Part shown: in pieces, positions 1 through 11,134 of the stretch
Position numbering within the stretch: position 1 is the first letter of the stretch
Layout: each line of letters starts with the position of its first letter
Source of the DNA: Lantana camara
Taxonomy: Eukaryota > Streptophyta > Magnoliopsida > Lamiales > Verbenaceae
Reading direction: 5' to 3'
Assembly: GCA_037501455.1 (NCBI GenBank)
Contig: CM074858.1
Location: 81,256,501-81,320,500, forward strand
DNA: 64,000 bases
Made by a program: the position numbers and the translations under genes
The notes under the pieces: model-generated
Told to the model about the DNA's origin: nothing
Seen by the model: the letters and a program-made list of their open reading frames with translations, nothing else
The model's database searches: none

Positions 1-1643
1 CCAATTATTTGAACTGGTTTCCCGAACTCAGAAAGTCTTTCTTGAGCCATAAGGGTATTTTTGGAACTTACCGACCAAAGTTACTATTCATCAGAAAATG
101 AGCTTTTGATTCTGATACCTTTTTCAACCCAAGTTACAGTCGAATCGATCCTTGAATCGAGACGAGTCTTTTGAAATCATTCTTGGCTTGGAAATCCATT
201 CCGGAACTTTGTTTTATTGAAAACGTTTTTGAAAACCCTAGTTTACTATTCCTTTTACGAACCGTTTCATTCGAAAAATGTTTTCTCTTCGGATTTGCAC
301 TACTTGAGCTATTTCAAGATTTTTGAGATGTTTTACAACTCTTGATTCAAACCCTAGCTTGAAATTTTGAAGCGTACGTTCGTACGTGAGAATTCACTAT
401 TCATCCTACGTTTTCAACTTTTTAACGGTAAAACGTTTTATAGTCGATTTTGGACTCAAAACGCTTCTCGATTTATTTCTTGAATTTTGGAAGCAATCCG
501 GACTTGAAAATCATTCTAGAAAGTCGTTTTTCACTCATGTCGAGTTTCGAGCTCAAAACTTTTATTCACTAAAACTAATTTATCTTTCAAACGGTAAATC
601 CGATTTCGACGAATGAATATGCGTTTCGAAGCTAATTTTCTTGCCGTCGGAATGGTTAAACTTCCAGCCACTTATCCTTGAGCCTTGGGGGACGAAATTA
701 CAGAAATACCCCCAGCAACCCATTTTTAGCTTCAACATCCCTAAAGCTTCTAGAAGATACAAGTGGATGAACTCTTGTTTTGCTCTCCTACCCTTAAGCC
801 CTCTCTAATTGCAAGGTGAGGGGCTTCCCAACACCTATATATACCCCTCTCATGGCATTTGAATCCTTGCTCTAAGTCTTGTGTTAACAAGCACTCCTCT
901 CTCCCTCCTTTCCCCTCTTGCCGTCGGCATCCCCTCCCCTTGTAGCTAGGTTAGTTTGTTTTGTTTATGTTATGTTAGTTTAGTTTATGTTTTTATGTTA
1001 TGGTATGTTTATATTATGTTTAGGTTGGGTCTTAGGGTCTTCCCTAAGCCATATAGGATTTTATTTTATGCATTTATTATATAGTTTTCATGATATGTTT
1101 GTGTAGTTGTTTATATGTTTTAATTGTTTAGTATATGCTTGAATATGTTATGAATTGCTCTAGTATATGCTATGATCATGTGATATGCTTGTTATATTAT
1201 GAGAATTGATGCATGATTATGGAATTTGAATTATGTTCATGCATGTTAGCTAATGGAATAGTGATTTACAATTTATTATGTCACAACTTGTTACATGTTG
1301 ATATGGAATTAAATTGTTACATGTTACATGCCTAAAGGTTTATGATATATGATATGATATGATATGAGATATGTTGTGACATGTTGTCACATTGTTATAT
1401 GACTCTTGAATTATGAATTGAGCTTATGGTATGATTTGGATTAATGGATTAGTGCCTTGATCATGTTATACACTTTAATAGTGTCACATGTTATAACCTA
1501 AGATAGATTAGTGTTTCATAACTTGATCTTATGCCTTAATTGGATCTCTTAACTATAGGTTATACCTTTAACCTAGATCACACTTGATTATATTAACATG
1601 AACTTGAAACTATAGGTTATAATCAAGATCATAATTTAATTAG

Positions 1644-1686
1644 GGTGTGTGTGTGTGTGCATGCCGTGTGTGTGTGGGTGTGTGTA
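1644..1686. repeat. GT-rich microsatellite
   Basis: Runs of GTGTGTGTG interrupted by CATGCC and GGG, within LTR L1. Confidence 0.85.
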
Positions 1687-1720
1687 TAGTAAGGGTTTGA
1701 CCCGACCCTTTGACCCGACA

Positions 1721-1800
1721 TGCGAATAGTAATCGGTGAATAGTAATCATGAATAGTAATCTTGAATAGTACTTTTGAATAGTGCTTTTGAATAGTAAAA
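1721..1800. repeat. ~14-bp tandem repeat, about six copies
   Basis: The word GAATAGTAATC and its variants (GAATAGTACTTTT, GAATAGTGCTTTT) recur every 13-14 bp. It lies in L1 and has no coding potential. Confidence 0.85.
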
Positions 1801-2842
1801 ATGAATTAAAACTTGTGCTTTCTCTATAGACATTTGCACCTAGGGTTTCCATATCCAGGGTCTAAAATGTGTTTTAAAAATGTGTTTTCTTTCGTGGACT
1901 TGTTTCTTTACCTAAGGTTTGCGATAGGATTCATAATTTGACTAAAGCTTACTCGGTTATAGTAAGATCATAGTCTAACGTTAAGAGTAACTCACTTTGA
2001 CGTATTCCTTTGTGTGTTACCTTTCTTGAATACCTTAAATGGTATTACTCTCTTGTGTTACATGTTCCTTGTTCATTTGTTTCTTGCATTTCATATGCAT
2101 CTTGGTTAGTAGTGGGTCTTAGTTCTTAAGCTCACTCTAGTACGCTACCTACAGGAGTTAAAGTTGAGCACTGGGATCCCCAGGGCACCGCATAATCTGT
2201 CTACCTACCTTTTGTTACTATTAGGTGAGGTGAAGTTATAAATGTTTTCCAACTGGAACCACGATTATACTATCGTATCATATGTTTTGAAATTCTAAGC
2301 TAAACCTTGTTTTGAACTATCCCTTTTATCGGGACATTCTCTTGAAAGGATCATTCATACTTTAATAGTATACATTGATCAACAGTACATGTTTTCCAAA
2401 GTTCTGCATTCTTGTTCAAAGACAGTTACATGTTTGCATATGTTTTCAAAGTACAGACAGAATCACATGTTTTCAGACAGAATCATATGTTTTACAGACA
2501 GCATCATATGTTACAGTTACAGTTTCACATGTTATAGTTACCATACTGGAGTGTTACTCTGGTCACTGCTAATCTTAAATGCAAGCATACAGTTTACAGT
2601 TTGGGCCCGGCGGTTATGTGTGGAGGTGATGCTCGGGAGGTGAGCGCCAACGACATCACCAATACCGGCCGCCACACTTAGACTATTGACACCGACTTTT
2701 AACAGGAGGTTTGTTAAGTCAGGACAATTTGTCTGGGAACGGACAGCAAATCTGTTCCCATTACATGTTTACAGGTCGCCTAGGGCTAGCTACCCGAAGT
2801 GACAACCGGTGGAGGATGGTGCATGTTTGTATGCGTTGGTAA

Positions 2843-3000
2843 GAGTTGTTGTTGGCCTTGGTCCGATAGTCTACTATGTGCGGAGTTGTTGTTGACCTTG
2901 GTCCGATGCTCTACTATATGTGGGGTTATTGTTGATCTTGGTCCGATACTCTACTAAACGTTGAATTATCGTTGATACTGGTCCGACACTCTACCGAATC
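2843..3000 (+). repeat. 40-bp tandem repeat, four units
   Basis: Units start at 2843, 2883, 2923 and 2963, an exact 40-bp period. Each holds a GTTGTTGTTGACC-like word followed by TTGGTCCGA and CTCTACTA. The units have diverged by scattered substitutions without changing length. The array sits within LTR L1. Confidence 0.88.
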
Positions 3001-3862
3001 ATGTTTTCTGGAGTAAGGATGGAGGAGCCTAGCTTGCGGGCAAAATTCTGTTTCATAAAGGATGGTTCATATCTGGAAAAGTTCACTTTACCCTTATCCC
3101 GTTTTATGAAAGAACTATGAACCATCAACAGCATATGTGTGCGCGTGTGATAGCATTCATGAAAATGTTTTATAACGTGCATTCTTTTACAGCATCGCAT
3201 TCAAAGAGTTTTATCAATCGAACTTGTTTCAAGTTCTTCTTTAAAGCATTGCATTTAACAGTTTCGAACTTTACTTCAAGTTCTTTAATTCAGTACTTTC
3301 TTTAAAGTATTCCCTCGCTTAGTCCTTTTGACTAATACCTCTCCCGTTTTCTTGCCTCGTGGTTTCAGGTCTTGCAGCCGCAGTCTAGAGGTATCTTGAA
3401 GCTCTAGATTGTCATTTTTGTTTTAGTCAGGACTTAATATTACTTCCTCTTTTGTGTCCTGCATATGTTTTATGGCTGCATCACTTTATGTTTCTGTATA
3501 TGTTTTTGAATACTTGAGTATCTTCGTTATACTCTTTTTGCTACTCTGTTACCGATATTTTGAACTCTGCTGTATCGGTACTTATATGTGAATCTGTTAT
3601 ATGTTCTGATATGCCGAGTCTCTCTTACACGATCAATATGTTCTTGCTTGTTACATGCCATCACGCACATGTTTTGAAAAGTTTTTAAAATACTCTGATT
3701 TTCCGCTGCATAGCCACATCGTTGTACATGTATAGTTCTGATAGATAGCCGTTCGCTGGAGTATTTCTTGAGTGATGGCTCGCACCATTATTTGAGAGGT
3801 GCTTCAGTGCGGGGGTGGAGACGCCGCTCTCCTCTTGTTCTGGTACGGGTGGGGGCGTTACA

Positions 3863-4354
3863 TTAATCCTTAATTAAGGATTAATTAATTATTTAATTAG
3901 GTGGTTATATAATTAATATATAATCCACTTAATTAATAGAAAATAGGGATTTTCTGAAATTAGAAAAAAGGGTTTTTCTAGAAAAATATTTTCTCAAGTG
4001 TTTAGTGAAATACTGTCGGAGCCCACACTCCAATTTCTTAATCGGGGCTATTGCGGGGAAGCTCTGCCGGTTTGACGAGAAAATATCGAGGTGCTGGAAA
4101 AGTGCCGTTGATAGCCAATTTTGCAGTACGGTAATACCGTTGTCCTACCCAAATTAATATTTGCATATTATGATTATATGCTAGATGATTTAAAATTATG
4201 TTATCGATGCCTGTATATATTAGAGTTATGCTGCCCGATTTGTTCCGCTGCTTTATTAAAATATTTTGGAAATATTTTGATAACGAGGTTATGGCAAAAT
4301 TTTTTGAAATATTCCGCTGTACCGTCACTCTGTCTCGGGCCCGCCACACCAACA
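3863..4354 (+). mobile_element. RE-1 5' LTR, terminal ~490 bp only
   Basis: This stretch matches 11222-11708, the end of RE-1's 3' LTR, with scattered substitutions, including the run from CGGAGCCCACACTCC to CTCTGTCTCGGGCCCG. It ends in CCACACCAACA, followed after two bases by the primer-binding site. The first ~1.8 kb of the LTR is missing because L1 interrupts it at 3862/3863. Confidence 0.88.
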
Positions 4355-4356
4355 AC

Positions 4357-4370
4357 TGGTGTCAGAGCGG
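4357..4370 (+). promoter_or_regulatory. RE-1 primer-binding site
   Basis: TGGTGTCAGAGCGG, two bases after the 5' LTR. It differs at one position from the usual plant TGGTATCAGAGC, which pairs with the 3' end of initiator tRNA-Met to prime minus-strand DNA synthesis. Confidence 0.9.
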
Positions 4371-5012
4371 GGCTTTGATTATATACTCTCATTGATAAAG
4401 CATAAGATGCATAATTTTAAATCTGATACTGTGCACGTAAATTCTGTCTAAGGAGGCTGGGTTTTAAGTGGGACCGTTGTGACCCCTCCAGTGTTTCCTT
4501 GGAATTTGCGTGGAATGGAAATTTTCTGGGAATTGATTTCAATAATCTTCCTGGTTAATTTCCGAATCAGTAAATATGATTTAAATTATGTGATAATTTA
4601 AAACATATTTATTTAAGGGGCCACAAAAATTTAAAGCGTGATAATTATTTGCAAGCATGCTTTTAATTTTAAAATATGGCATGATAATATGTGATATTAT
4701 GCTGCTTTCAATTATGCATGATTTATTTAATGTGATTAGATAAATAATATTTAATAGAGATTAAATACGATGCATAATTGGATTAATATTTTTTGGCTTA
4801 AATTAATAAAGAGTTATTAAAGCCTTAAAATATTATTAGGATTATTTAATAATCCAGGTGGGAGCATATTAATTAGATTAATTACTTCCAAAATTAATAA
4901 GACGCCAAAAGTGATTATTTCATAATCAAAGATAATCCACAAATTCTATACAATTCAAGTGGGAGCGAGATGAAAAGAGTTGGATTCTCATATCCTCCAT
5001 TACCCGTCTATA

Positions 5013-5063
5013 GTATAGTGGATATATACTACTCCCTTCGGCGGGTATGTATTCGCGGTATAC
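5013..5063 (+). other. RE-1 leader hairpin A
   Basis: GGATATATAC (5020-5029) pairs over all ten positions with GTATGTATTC (5045-5054), allowing two G-T wobbles. GTATA at 5013 can close outside it with TATAC at 5059. The enclosed apex is TACTCCCTTCGGCGG. It is in the leader upstream of gag and its function is unknown. Confidence 0.6.
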
Positions 5064-5176
5064 AAGATTAGGCTTCTACAGATAGAATGAAATAGGGGGG
5101 AAAGTCAGCTCGACCATGCCTCCGTGGAATGTTTGATCTACTCGTACGAATTTCTAGGTCATGGTGTACGCTTAAC

Positions 5177-5222
5177 TAAGTAATGTATTAACCTCCCTTC
5201 GGAGCTATGTTACATTCACTTA
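5177..5222 (+). other. RE-1 leader hairpin B
   Basis: TAAGTAATGTA (5177-5187) pairs with TACATTCACTTA (5211-5222) with one bulged base. Inside, CTCC (5193-5196) pairs with GGAG (5201-5204) around CTTC. The apex shares CTCCCTTCGG with hairpin A while the outer stems are unrelated. Confidence 0.6.
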
Positions 5223-5474
5223 GAGGCCAAAGGTTAACGTGGTGGATTAACATAGTTTGGTAAGAGTTACCTAGATGACATGTTAATTAAGATTAATTCT
5301 TGCTTTTCTAAGCGGTTTTCGACCTCGCTTCCGGGGAGTCAACTGCGGTTGGATAAGTCATCATTGTGTAAACCAAAAAAATGCTTACGTGGATTTCATT
5401 TATTGGTTAGACGCAAAAGAAGTAAAATACAGAATCATAACTTGCACCTTTTAAAATATTTCCGTTTTAAAACA

Positions 5475-6299
5475 ATGACGACCGCTAGCCCGCTTCAATC
5501 GATCATAAAGGAAAATAGGCTTGAAGGGTCTAACTATGCTGACTGGAAAATGAATCTTGACATCGTGTTTGGTCACGAGAATCTGAAACAAGTGCTCACT
5601 GAACCTTGTCCGGGGGTATCGAAAACTACAACCAATCAGGATATGAGAAATGTTTATGCCAATTGGTTCAAGTCCAATGATTTGGCTAGGTCCTATATCC
5701 TGGCTTCTATCTCCAATGTTCTTAAGCATCAAATGCACGAGATACCAACTCCTGAGAACATGACGGATCATCTCCATCAAATGTTTGGAGGACAGAATCG
5801 AGCCAAGAGGCTCGAATTGATGCGGAGGCTGTTAGTTACTAAGATGTTTGAGGGATCACCTGTTCAGGATCATGTTATGAACATGATGGCTTGCCTGAAC
5901 GAAATTGAGAGCCTTGGTGCTAAATTTGATGATCTCAGTAAATAGGATATGATCTTATGATCTCTGCCAAAGTCGTTCGACACATTCAGGCAAAATTATT
6001 CTATGAACAAATTGGATTTTTCTCTGCCTGAATTGATGAATGAACTTAAAGTGGCAGAGGGAGTGATGAAAGCTAAGGGAACTGTTCTCCTGGCACAGAC
6101 ATCGACTTCCACGGCCTCAAAAGCCAACAAGTGGAAAAAGGGAAAGGGAAAGGTTCTCAATCCCAAGAAAAAGGTTCAGAAGAAGAAGGGTAAACCTAGC
6201 AAAGGAAAATGTTTCCACTGCGGTGAAAATAGGCACTAGAAGGGGAATTGTCCAAAATACTTAGCAAGTCTTCCTGCTAAGCCATCTGGACAAGCTATA
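5475..6299 (+). pseudogene. gag: RE-1 gag (capsid/nucleocapsid), nonsense-interrupted
   Basis: Structural protein region of a Ty1/copia element; the product packages element RNA into cytoplasmic particles. I take the ATG at 5475, where the copia gag pattern begins (MTTASPLQSIIKENRLEGSN, then YADWKMNL). The upstream in-frame stretch from 5280 looks like leader. Lysine-rich sequence precedes a CCHC knuckle starting CFHCGENRH near 6209. In-frame stops lie at 5943, 5958 and 6237; the last falls within the knuckle, where a Trp or similar residue is usual. The reading frame otherwise continues unchanged into pol. The 5943 TAG and 5958 TGA could each come from one C-to-T change in a Gln or Arg codon. 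Confidence 0.88.
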
Positions 6300-7508
6300 T
6301 CGATATCTTGTTTGATTGAATTATGTTTAGTTGGAAGTCCACCAGATTCCTGGTGTGTGGACTCGGGTTCAAGTAATCATATCTGTAATTCGTTAAAGGG
6401 GTTCAAGCTAACCAGAAAGCTTGAAGATGGCGAGATGCAACTACTGCTCGGGGATAATACAAGTATATCTGTACTAGCAGTAGGGACTGTAAATTTGTAT
6501 TTTGGTGATAGGGTTTTAATGTTGAAAGACGCTCTGTATATACCGTGTGTTCGCAGAAATCTAATTTCTGTGAGTTATTTAATAAATAACGGTTTCAGTG
6601 TTTGTTTTGAACAAAACTTTACCATTAAGCAAAATAAAAGGTTTATTTGCTCTGGCACGGTAAAAGATGGTCTTTTCTTATTATACCCCGATAAAAACCC
6701 TAATTCCGAACTTAACACTACTACGCTTGACTTACCATCCAAAAGAAAAACCCCTATGCCTAATGAGGCATACAAGTGGCACCTACGTCTTGGTCATATT
6801 AATCTAAATAGGATCCAAAGACTAATTTCAGACGAATTGTTGAGTCCCTTGGACTTAACAGAACTACCAGTCTGTGAATCCTGCTTGGAAGGTAAAATGA
6901 CCAAGAGATCTTTTAAATCTAAAGGTAATCGAGCCACAGAATTGCTTGAGTTAATTCATACGGATGTGTGTGGTCCTATGAGTATTCAAGAAAGAGGAGG
7001 TTTTGAGTATTTCATCACTTTTACGGATGATTACTCCAGATACGGATACGTTTATTTGATGAGATATAAGTCTGAATCTTTTGAAAAGTTCAAAGAATTC
7101 AAGGCTAAAGTTGAAAATACTGGAAAACGTATCAAGGCACTTCGATCAGATCGTGGTGGTGAGTATCTGTCTACAAAGTTTCTAGGATTTCTCACTGCAA
7201 ACGGGATTAGATCTCAATTATCTGCACCGGGTACACCCCAGCAGAACGGTGTTGCAGAAAGGAGAAATAGAACTCTGATGGAAATGGTAAGATCTATGAT
7301 GAGTCATGCTACCCTACCAAGTTCGTTTTGGGGCTTTACACTCGAAACGGCGGCACACATATTAAACCTTGTTCCATCCAAGTCGGTTCCTAAAACACCA
7401 ATGGAACTGTGGCCAGGGCGAAAGCCCAGTGTCTCCTATCTTCGGATATGGGGAACCCTAGCTCATGTGTTAAGGAAAGATCCTGACAAGTTGGAATCAA
7501 GAACATAG
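6300..7508 (+). pseudogene. pol: RE-1 pol part 1: protease and integrase
   Basis: Continues the gag frame. The aspartic protease motif WCVDSGSSNHIC lies near 6351-6386. The pre-integrase zinc region follows (HLRLGHINLNRIQ, then CESCLEGK near 6870-6890). The integrase core has HTDVCGPM, TDDYSRYGYV, SDRGGEY and PQQNGVAERRNRTL (about 7237-7280), giving the D, D and E positions of the DDE triad. The order protease-integrase-RT is diagnostic of copia. The segment ends in a TAG at 7506, but homologous sequence carries on in the same frame. Confidence 0.92.
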
Positions 7509-9425
7509 GTTTGCTTGTTCATAGGTTGTCCTAAAGGAACAAGAGGTGGTATATTTTACGATCCGAGTGATCACAAAGTGTTTGTGAGCACTAATGCCAA
7601 ATATCTTGAAGATAATTTCGTAAATAACCACAAAGGTAGAAGCAAAATTGTGTTAGAAGAAATAACAACATCAGATTCTGAATTCCAACAACCCATAGTA
7701 ACTGAAAATGTGTTAGATACATATGATGTACCGGATACAACATATGATGTAGGGACGAGTACACAGCAGCTTCGTCATAGTGGGAGGATTGTCAGGGCAC
7801 CTCACAGATATCTAGTATTGACCCAGGTGGTTGAATCTGACGTATCTAATCCTGTCACATACGATGAAGCTATAAAGGATATAGACGCTGACCGTTGGGT
7901 TAGAGCTATGGAATCTGAATTAGATTCAATGTATTCCAATAAAGTCTGGGAACTTGTAGAGGCGCCTGAGGGCATTAAACCTATTGGATGCAAATGGGTC
8001 TACAAGAGAAAAAGGGGAATAGATGGAAAGGTTGAGGCCTTTAAAGCAAGGCTTGTGGCAAAGGGTTATACCCAAAAAGAAGGTATCGATTATGATGAAA
8101 CCTTCTCGCCTGTAGCAATGCTTAAGTCCATAAGAATCCTCCTATCCATTGCTGCTCATTTCGATTATGAGATTTGGCAAATGGATGTAAAGACTGCCTT
8201 CTTGAACGGGCACCTTCAATAAGAGATATACATGGCTCAGCCTGAAGGCTTTATAGCCAGAAATCAGGAGCATATGGTATGCAAGCTTGATAGATAAATT
8301 TATGGTCTTAAGCAAGCGTCTAGATCATGGAACATCAGATTTAATGAGGCAATTAAATCCTTTGGATTTATACAATTGCCTGATGAACCATGTGTGTACA
8401 AGAGACATCATGATAGTGTTGTAACATTTTTAGCTCTATATGTTGACGATATTCTACTCATTGGAAATGATACGGGAATATTGTCAACAGTCAAGATTTG
8501 GTTATCAAACCAATTTGACATGAAAGACCTAGGTGAAGCCAGTTATATTCTAGGGATCAGACTTTGTCGTGATCGTAAGAATAAAATGATTGGTTTATCA
8601 CAGGCAGCATATGTAGATAAGATGCTGGCAAGATATAATATGGCGAATTCCAAGAAAGGTTCATTACCTTTCAGACATGGAGTTCATCTGTCTCGGGATC
8701 AGTGTCCCAAGAACCCTGAAGAGACAGAAGAAATGAAAGATGTTTTGTATGCTTCGGCAGTCGGAAGCCTCATGTATGCCATGTTATGTACAAGGCCAGA
8801 TATCTGTTATGTTGTAGGTCTAGTCAGCAGATATCAGTCAAACCCTGGACCCCAACACTGGATAGCTGTAAAGCATATATTAAAGTACTTGAGAAGGACT
8901 CGGGATTATATGCTTGTCTATCACAGTGATGAGCTCATTCCTATAGGGTACACTGATTCGGATTTTCAATCTGATTTGGATTCTAGGAGTTCGACGTCTG
9001 GATACGTGTTTACTCTAGGAGGAGCAGCCGTAAGTTGGAGGAGTATTAAGCAAACTTGCATTGCTGACTCCACCATGGAAGCCGAATACGTGGCAGCTTC
9101 GGAAGCAGCCAAAGAAACGTATTGGTTTCGGAATTTCCTAATGGATCTAGAAGTCGTTAAGGACGGACTTACGCCGATCACATTGTACTGTGACAATGTT
9201 GGAGCGGTGGCCAACTCCAAGGAACCTCGAAGTCATAAACGTGCAAAGCACATCGAGAGGAAGTTTCACATTATACGAGATTATGTGGAATGTGGAGAAG
9301 TGGCAGTAGTGAAAATTGGCTGAGTAAATAATCTGGCAGATCCCTTCACTAAAGCTTTGGCACAAAAGAGTTTTGACACCCATGTAGAAGGGATGGGCCT
9401 CAGATATGTAGCCAATTGGATTTAG
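7509..9425 (+). pseudogene. pol: RE-1 pol part 2: reverse transcriptase and RNase H
   Basis: Same frame as gag. RT motifs: [72 protein letters not shown] and YVDDILLIGND (around 8440), with the catalytic Asp pair intact. RNase H motifs: YTDSDFQSD near 8950, MEAEYVAASEAAKE near 9076 and the CDN motif near 9190. Stops occur at 8220, 8295 and 9321; the natural end is the TAG at 9423, 15 bases before the 3' LTR. There are no frameshifts over about 3.95 kb. The closest lineage I recognise is the BARE/Angela-Tork group; this is tentative. Confidence 0.92.
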
Positions 9426-9438
9426 GGCAAGTGGGAGA
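9425..9438 (+). promoter_or_regulatory. RE-1 polypurine tract
   Basis: GGGCAAGTGGGAGA directly before the 3' LTR; it is the plus-strand primer site. The same 14 bases precede RE-2's 3' LTR and, inverted, RE-3's. Confidence 0.9.
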
Positions 9439-10560
9439 TTGTTAGGATTAATGCCCTGAAAATCCAATTATTTTGTAAATATTTTGGATTAATAAAACTG
9501 AAATTTTCGCAAGTTATGAGTATTTTACAAATTTAATAATTAATGACGTGTGATGGTATTTTATATGAAATGTGTTTCATAGGAAAAGACTTTAAATACC
9601 AAGAATCACGTGTCATTAAAGTTCTAGTCAGTATGATAAGAAGATGTTCTTATCGAGACTATAATGTGTTATATAAGATGATTACTCTTTCGTCATAGGG
9701 AAATGGAGTTTCCAATTATAACACATTGATGATTTTCAATGAGATTGGAAACATCGAACTGGACCACTGAGATTGTTCATTTTATACTGCTATCTAAAAT
9801 GAACAAAATCTCGGAAGCATTAGACTCTTAATCCTGGCTGTGTTTCTACTTTAGGCATGTAGTGTTAATCACTGTGATGTACTCAGAAGCGAGGTCTCGG
9901 TAATGGGTGGCCAAAATACTTTATACGTTCGGTGATTGCATGAAATGTGCTAGAGAGAAATATTGATCGAGGAATCTGTAGCCTTGCTGGAAGGTTAAAG
10001 ATATCCCTGAAATAGATTTGCAACAGTTCAAATAAAACTTTGGCCAAAGTACTTCGTGTGTGCGTCACCGAAGTTGTATGTTGAATGTGTTTCACATACA
10101 GGGAATTTGGACTTAAGGCGAATCAAGAAATTTCAGATTGAAAGTGAAAAATAATTGATAGTAATATTGATTTATTTTTCATGGATATCTGTACAGAGGA
10201 GTAAAATGCAAAATTATTTTAGATCGAGAAATTCGTGAATAATTTAATTAATTTTAGAGTTCAACAATATTTATTTAGTGTAATTAAATATTGTTAAACG
10301 GCAATCAATTATTATCATGGGATGATAATAGATTGACCCATTTGGAGCTAAGATTAATTAGTCCTGCAGGTCCCCCCGCAAGCCCCAACGAAGATCAATG
10401 AGAAAATATTAAAAGGAGAGAGAGAAATGATTTTTCAAAGAGTTTGGAAATAGCCAAGGAATTTATTTTGAGAAAATAAATTAAATTCCAAAGAGTTGGA
10501 AATGCCCAGAATTTTATTTTGGAGAAAATAAATTTTTTCTAAAAAAAAAAAAAAAAAAAT

Positions 10561-10925
10561 TCCTGACGTGGCGGAATGCTGACGTGGCAGCTGATGTGTC
10601 ACGCCACGTCAACGTGTCAGCCGCCAGGTGTCGCTGACTGGGCACCAGCGTGTGCGACACGTGGACGATGAGGATCGTACCGTGTCAGCCCGAGCCAACG
10701 GCCCAGATTGTGTTGACTGAGCTAGTCAACAGGCCAAGAAAGCAGGTCAGCGGTTCGGGTCTTCGGATAGGGTCGGGTCACGGTTTGCCCGACCCGGACA
10801 CATGGACGAATGGTGATTCGCCACATGGTAACCGAGTTAGACCGCCCGAACTGACCGGTTCTATATCGAACCGGTCTGAACCATGAACCGCCGGTGGGAC
10901 CAGACCGGTCTGACACGTGGCAGGT
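10561..10925 (+). promoter_or_regulatory. ACGT-core (ABRE/G-box-like) cluster in RE-1 U3
   Basis: GACGTGGC at 10565 and 10581, its complement GCCACGTC at 10603, and ACACGTGG at 10657 and 10913. They lie about 200-560 bp upstream of the LTR TATA box, in GC-rich sequence unlike the AT-rich rest of the LTR. ACGTGGC is the core bound by plant bZIP factors in abscisic-acid-responsive promoters; any response of this LTR is inference. Confidence 0.55.
10853..10876. other. Inverted repeat in RE-1 U3
   Basis: GACCGGTTC (10853-10861) and GAACCGGTC (10868-10876) are exact 9-bp complements around TATATC. A further GACCGGTC lies just downstream (10902). Confidence 0.8.
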
Positions 10926-11126
10926 GCTCACGCCTGTGTGCGCATCACACGCGCCAAACATACAGCCGCCACATGGGCGGCGCGTGCGGGCCCCATTCGG
11001 CGCGTGCCAGGCACCGCCGTGTTCGTCTTGGAGTGTACTCCACTACGGCGGTCTTTGATTGGCCATCAGGCCTTAGGAGCTAAGGCAAAAATTTGATTAA
11101 TGACTCCGGTGTCCCAATTTGTGAGC

Positions 11127-11134
11127 TATAAATA
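11127..11134 (+). promoter_or_regulatory. RE-1 LTR TATA box
   Basis: TATAAATA followed by GATGGCTACATTC, a usual plant core-promoter layout, with transcription start expected about 30 bases downstream (around 11160). The 5' LTR no longer has this segment, so the RE-1 body lacks its own promoter. Confidence 0.7.

Larger units (their letters stand above)
1..3862 (+). mobile_element. L1: 3' part of a gypsy-type LTR
   Basis: No coding region is recognisable. The last 150 bases carry the block seen at the ends of the other gypsy LTRs here: CCGTTCGCT, then GTGCGGGGGTGGAGACGCC, then a terminus in TTACA at 3862. The right junction falls inside sequence that is uninterrupted in RE-1's 3' LTR (near 11221), so this element was inserted into RE-1's 5' LTR. 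The 5' start and left TSD lie outside the window. It contains GT-rich, 14-bp and 40-bp tandem repeats. L1 is longer than the roughly 2.6 kb LTRs further right and belongs to a different subfamily. Some of the left side could be internal sequence, but I see no PPT. Confidence 0.6.
4371..5474 (+). other. RE-1 untranslated leader
   Basis: About 1.1 kb of AT-rich sequence separates the PBS from the first plausible gag ATG. No conserved protein is visible in it. It contains two hairpins that share a CTCCCTTCGG apex (listed separately). Confidence 0.75.

Noticed and set aside
5280..5474. Upstream in-frame ATG at 5280 as the RE-1 gag start.
   Set aside because: The extra 65 residues have no gag similarity and the family pattern begins at the ATG at 5475.
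10650..11083. Several 60-80-codon frames in the GC-rich block of the RE-1 LTR.
   Set aside because: Overlapping on both strands, no family resemblance, located in LTR U3; best explained by base composition.
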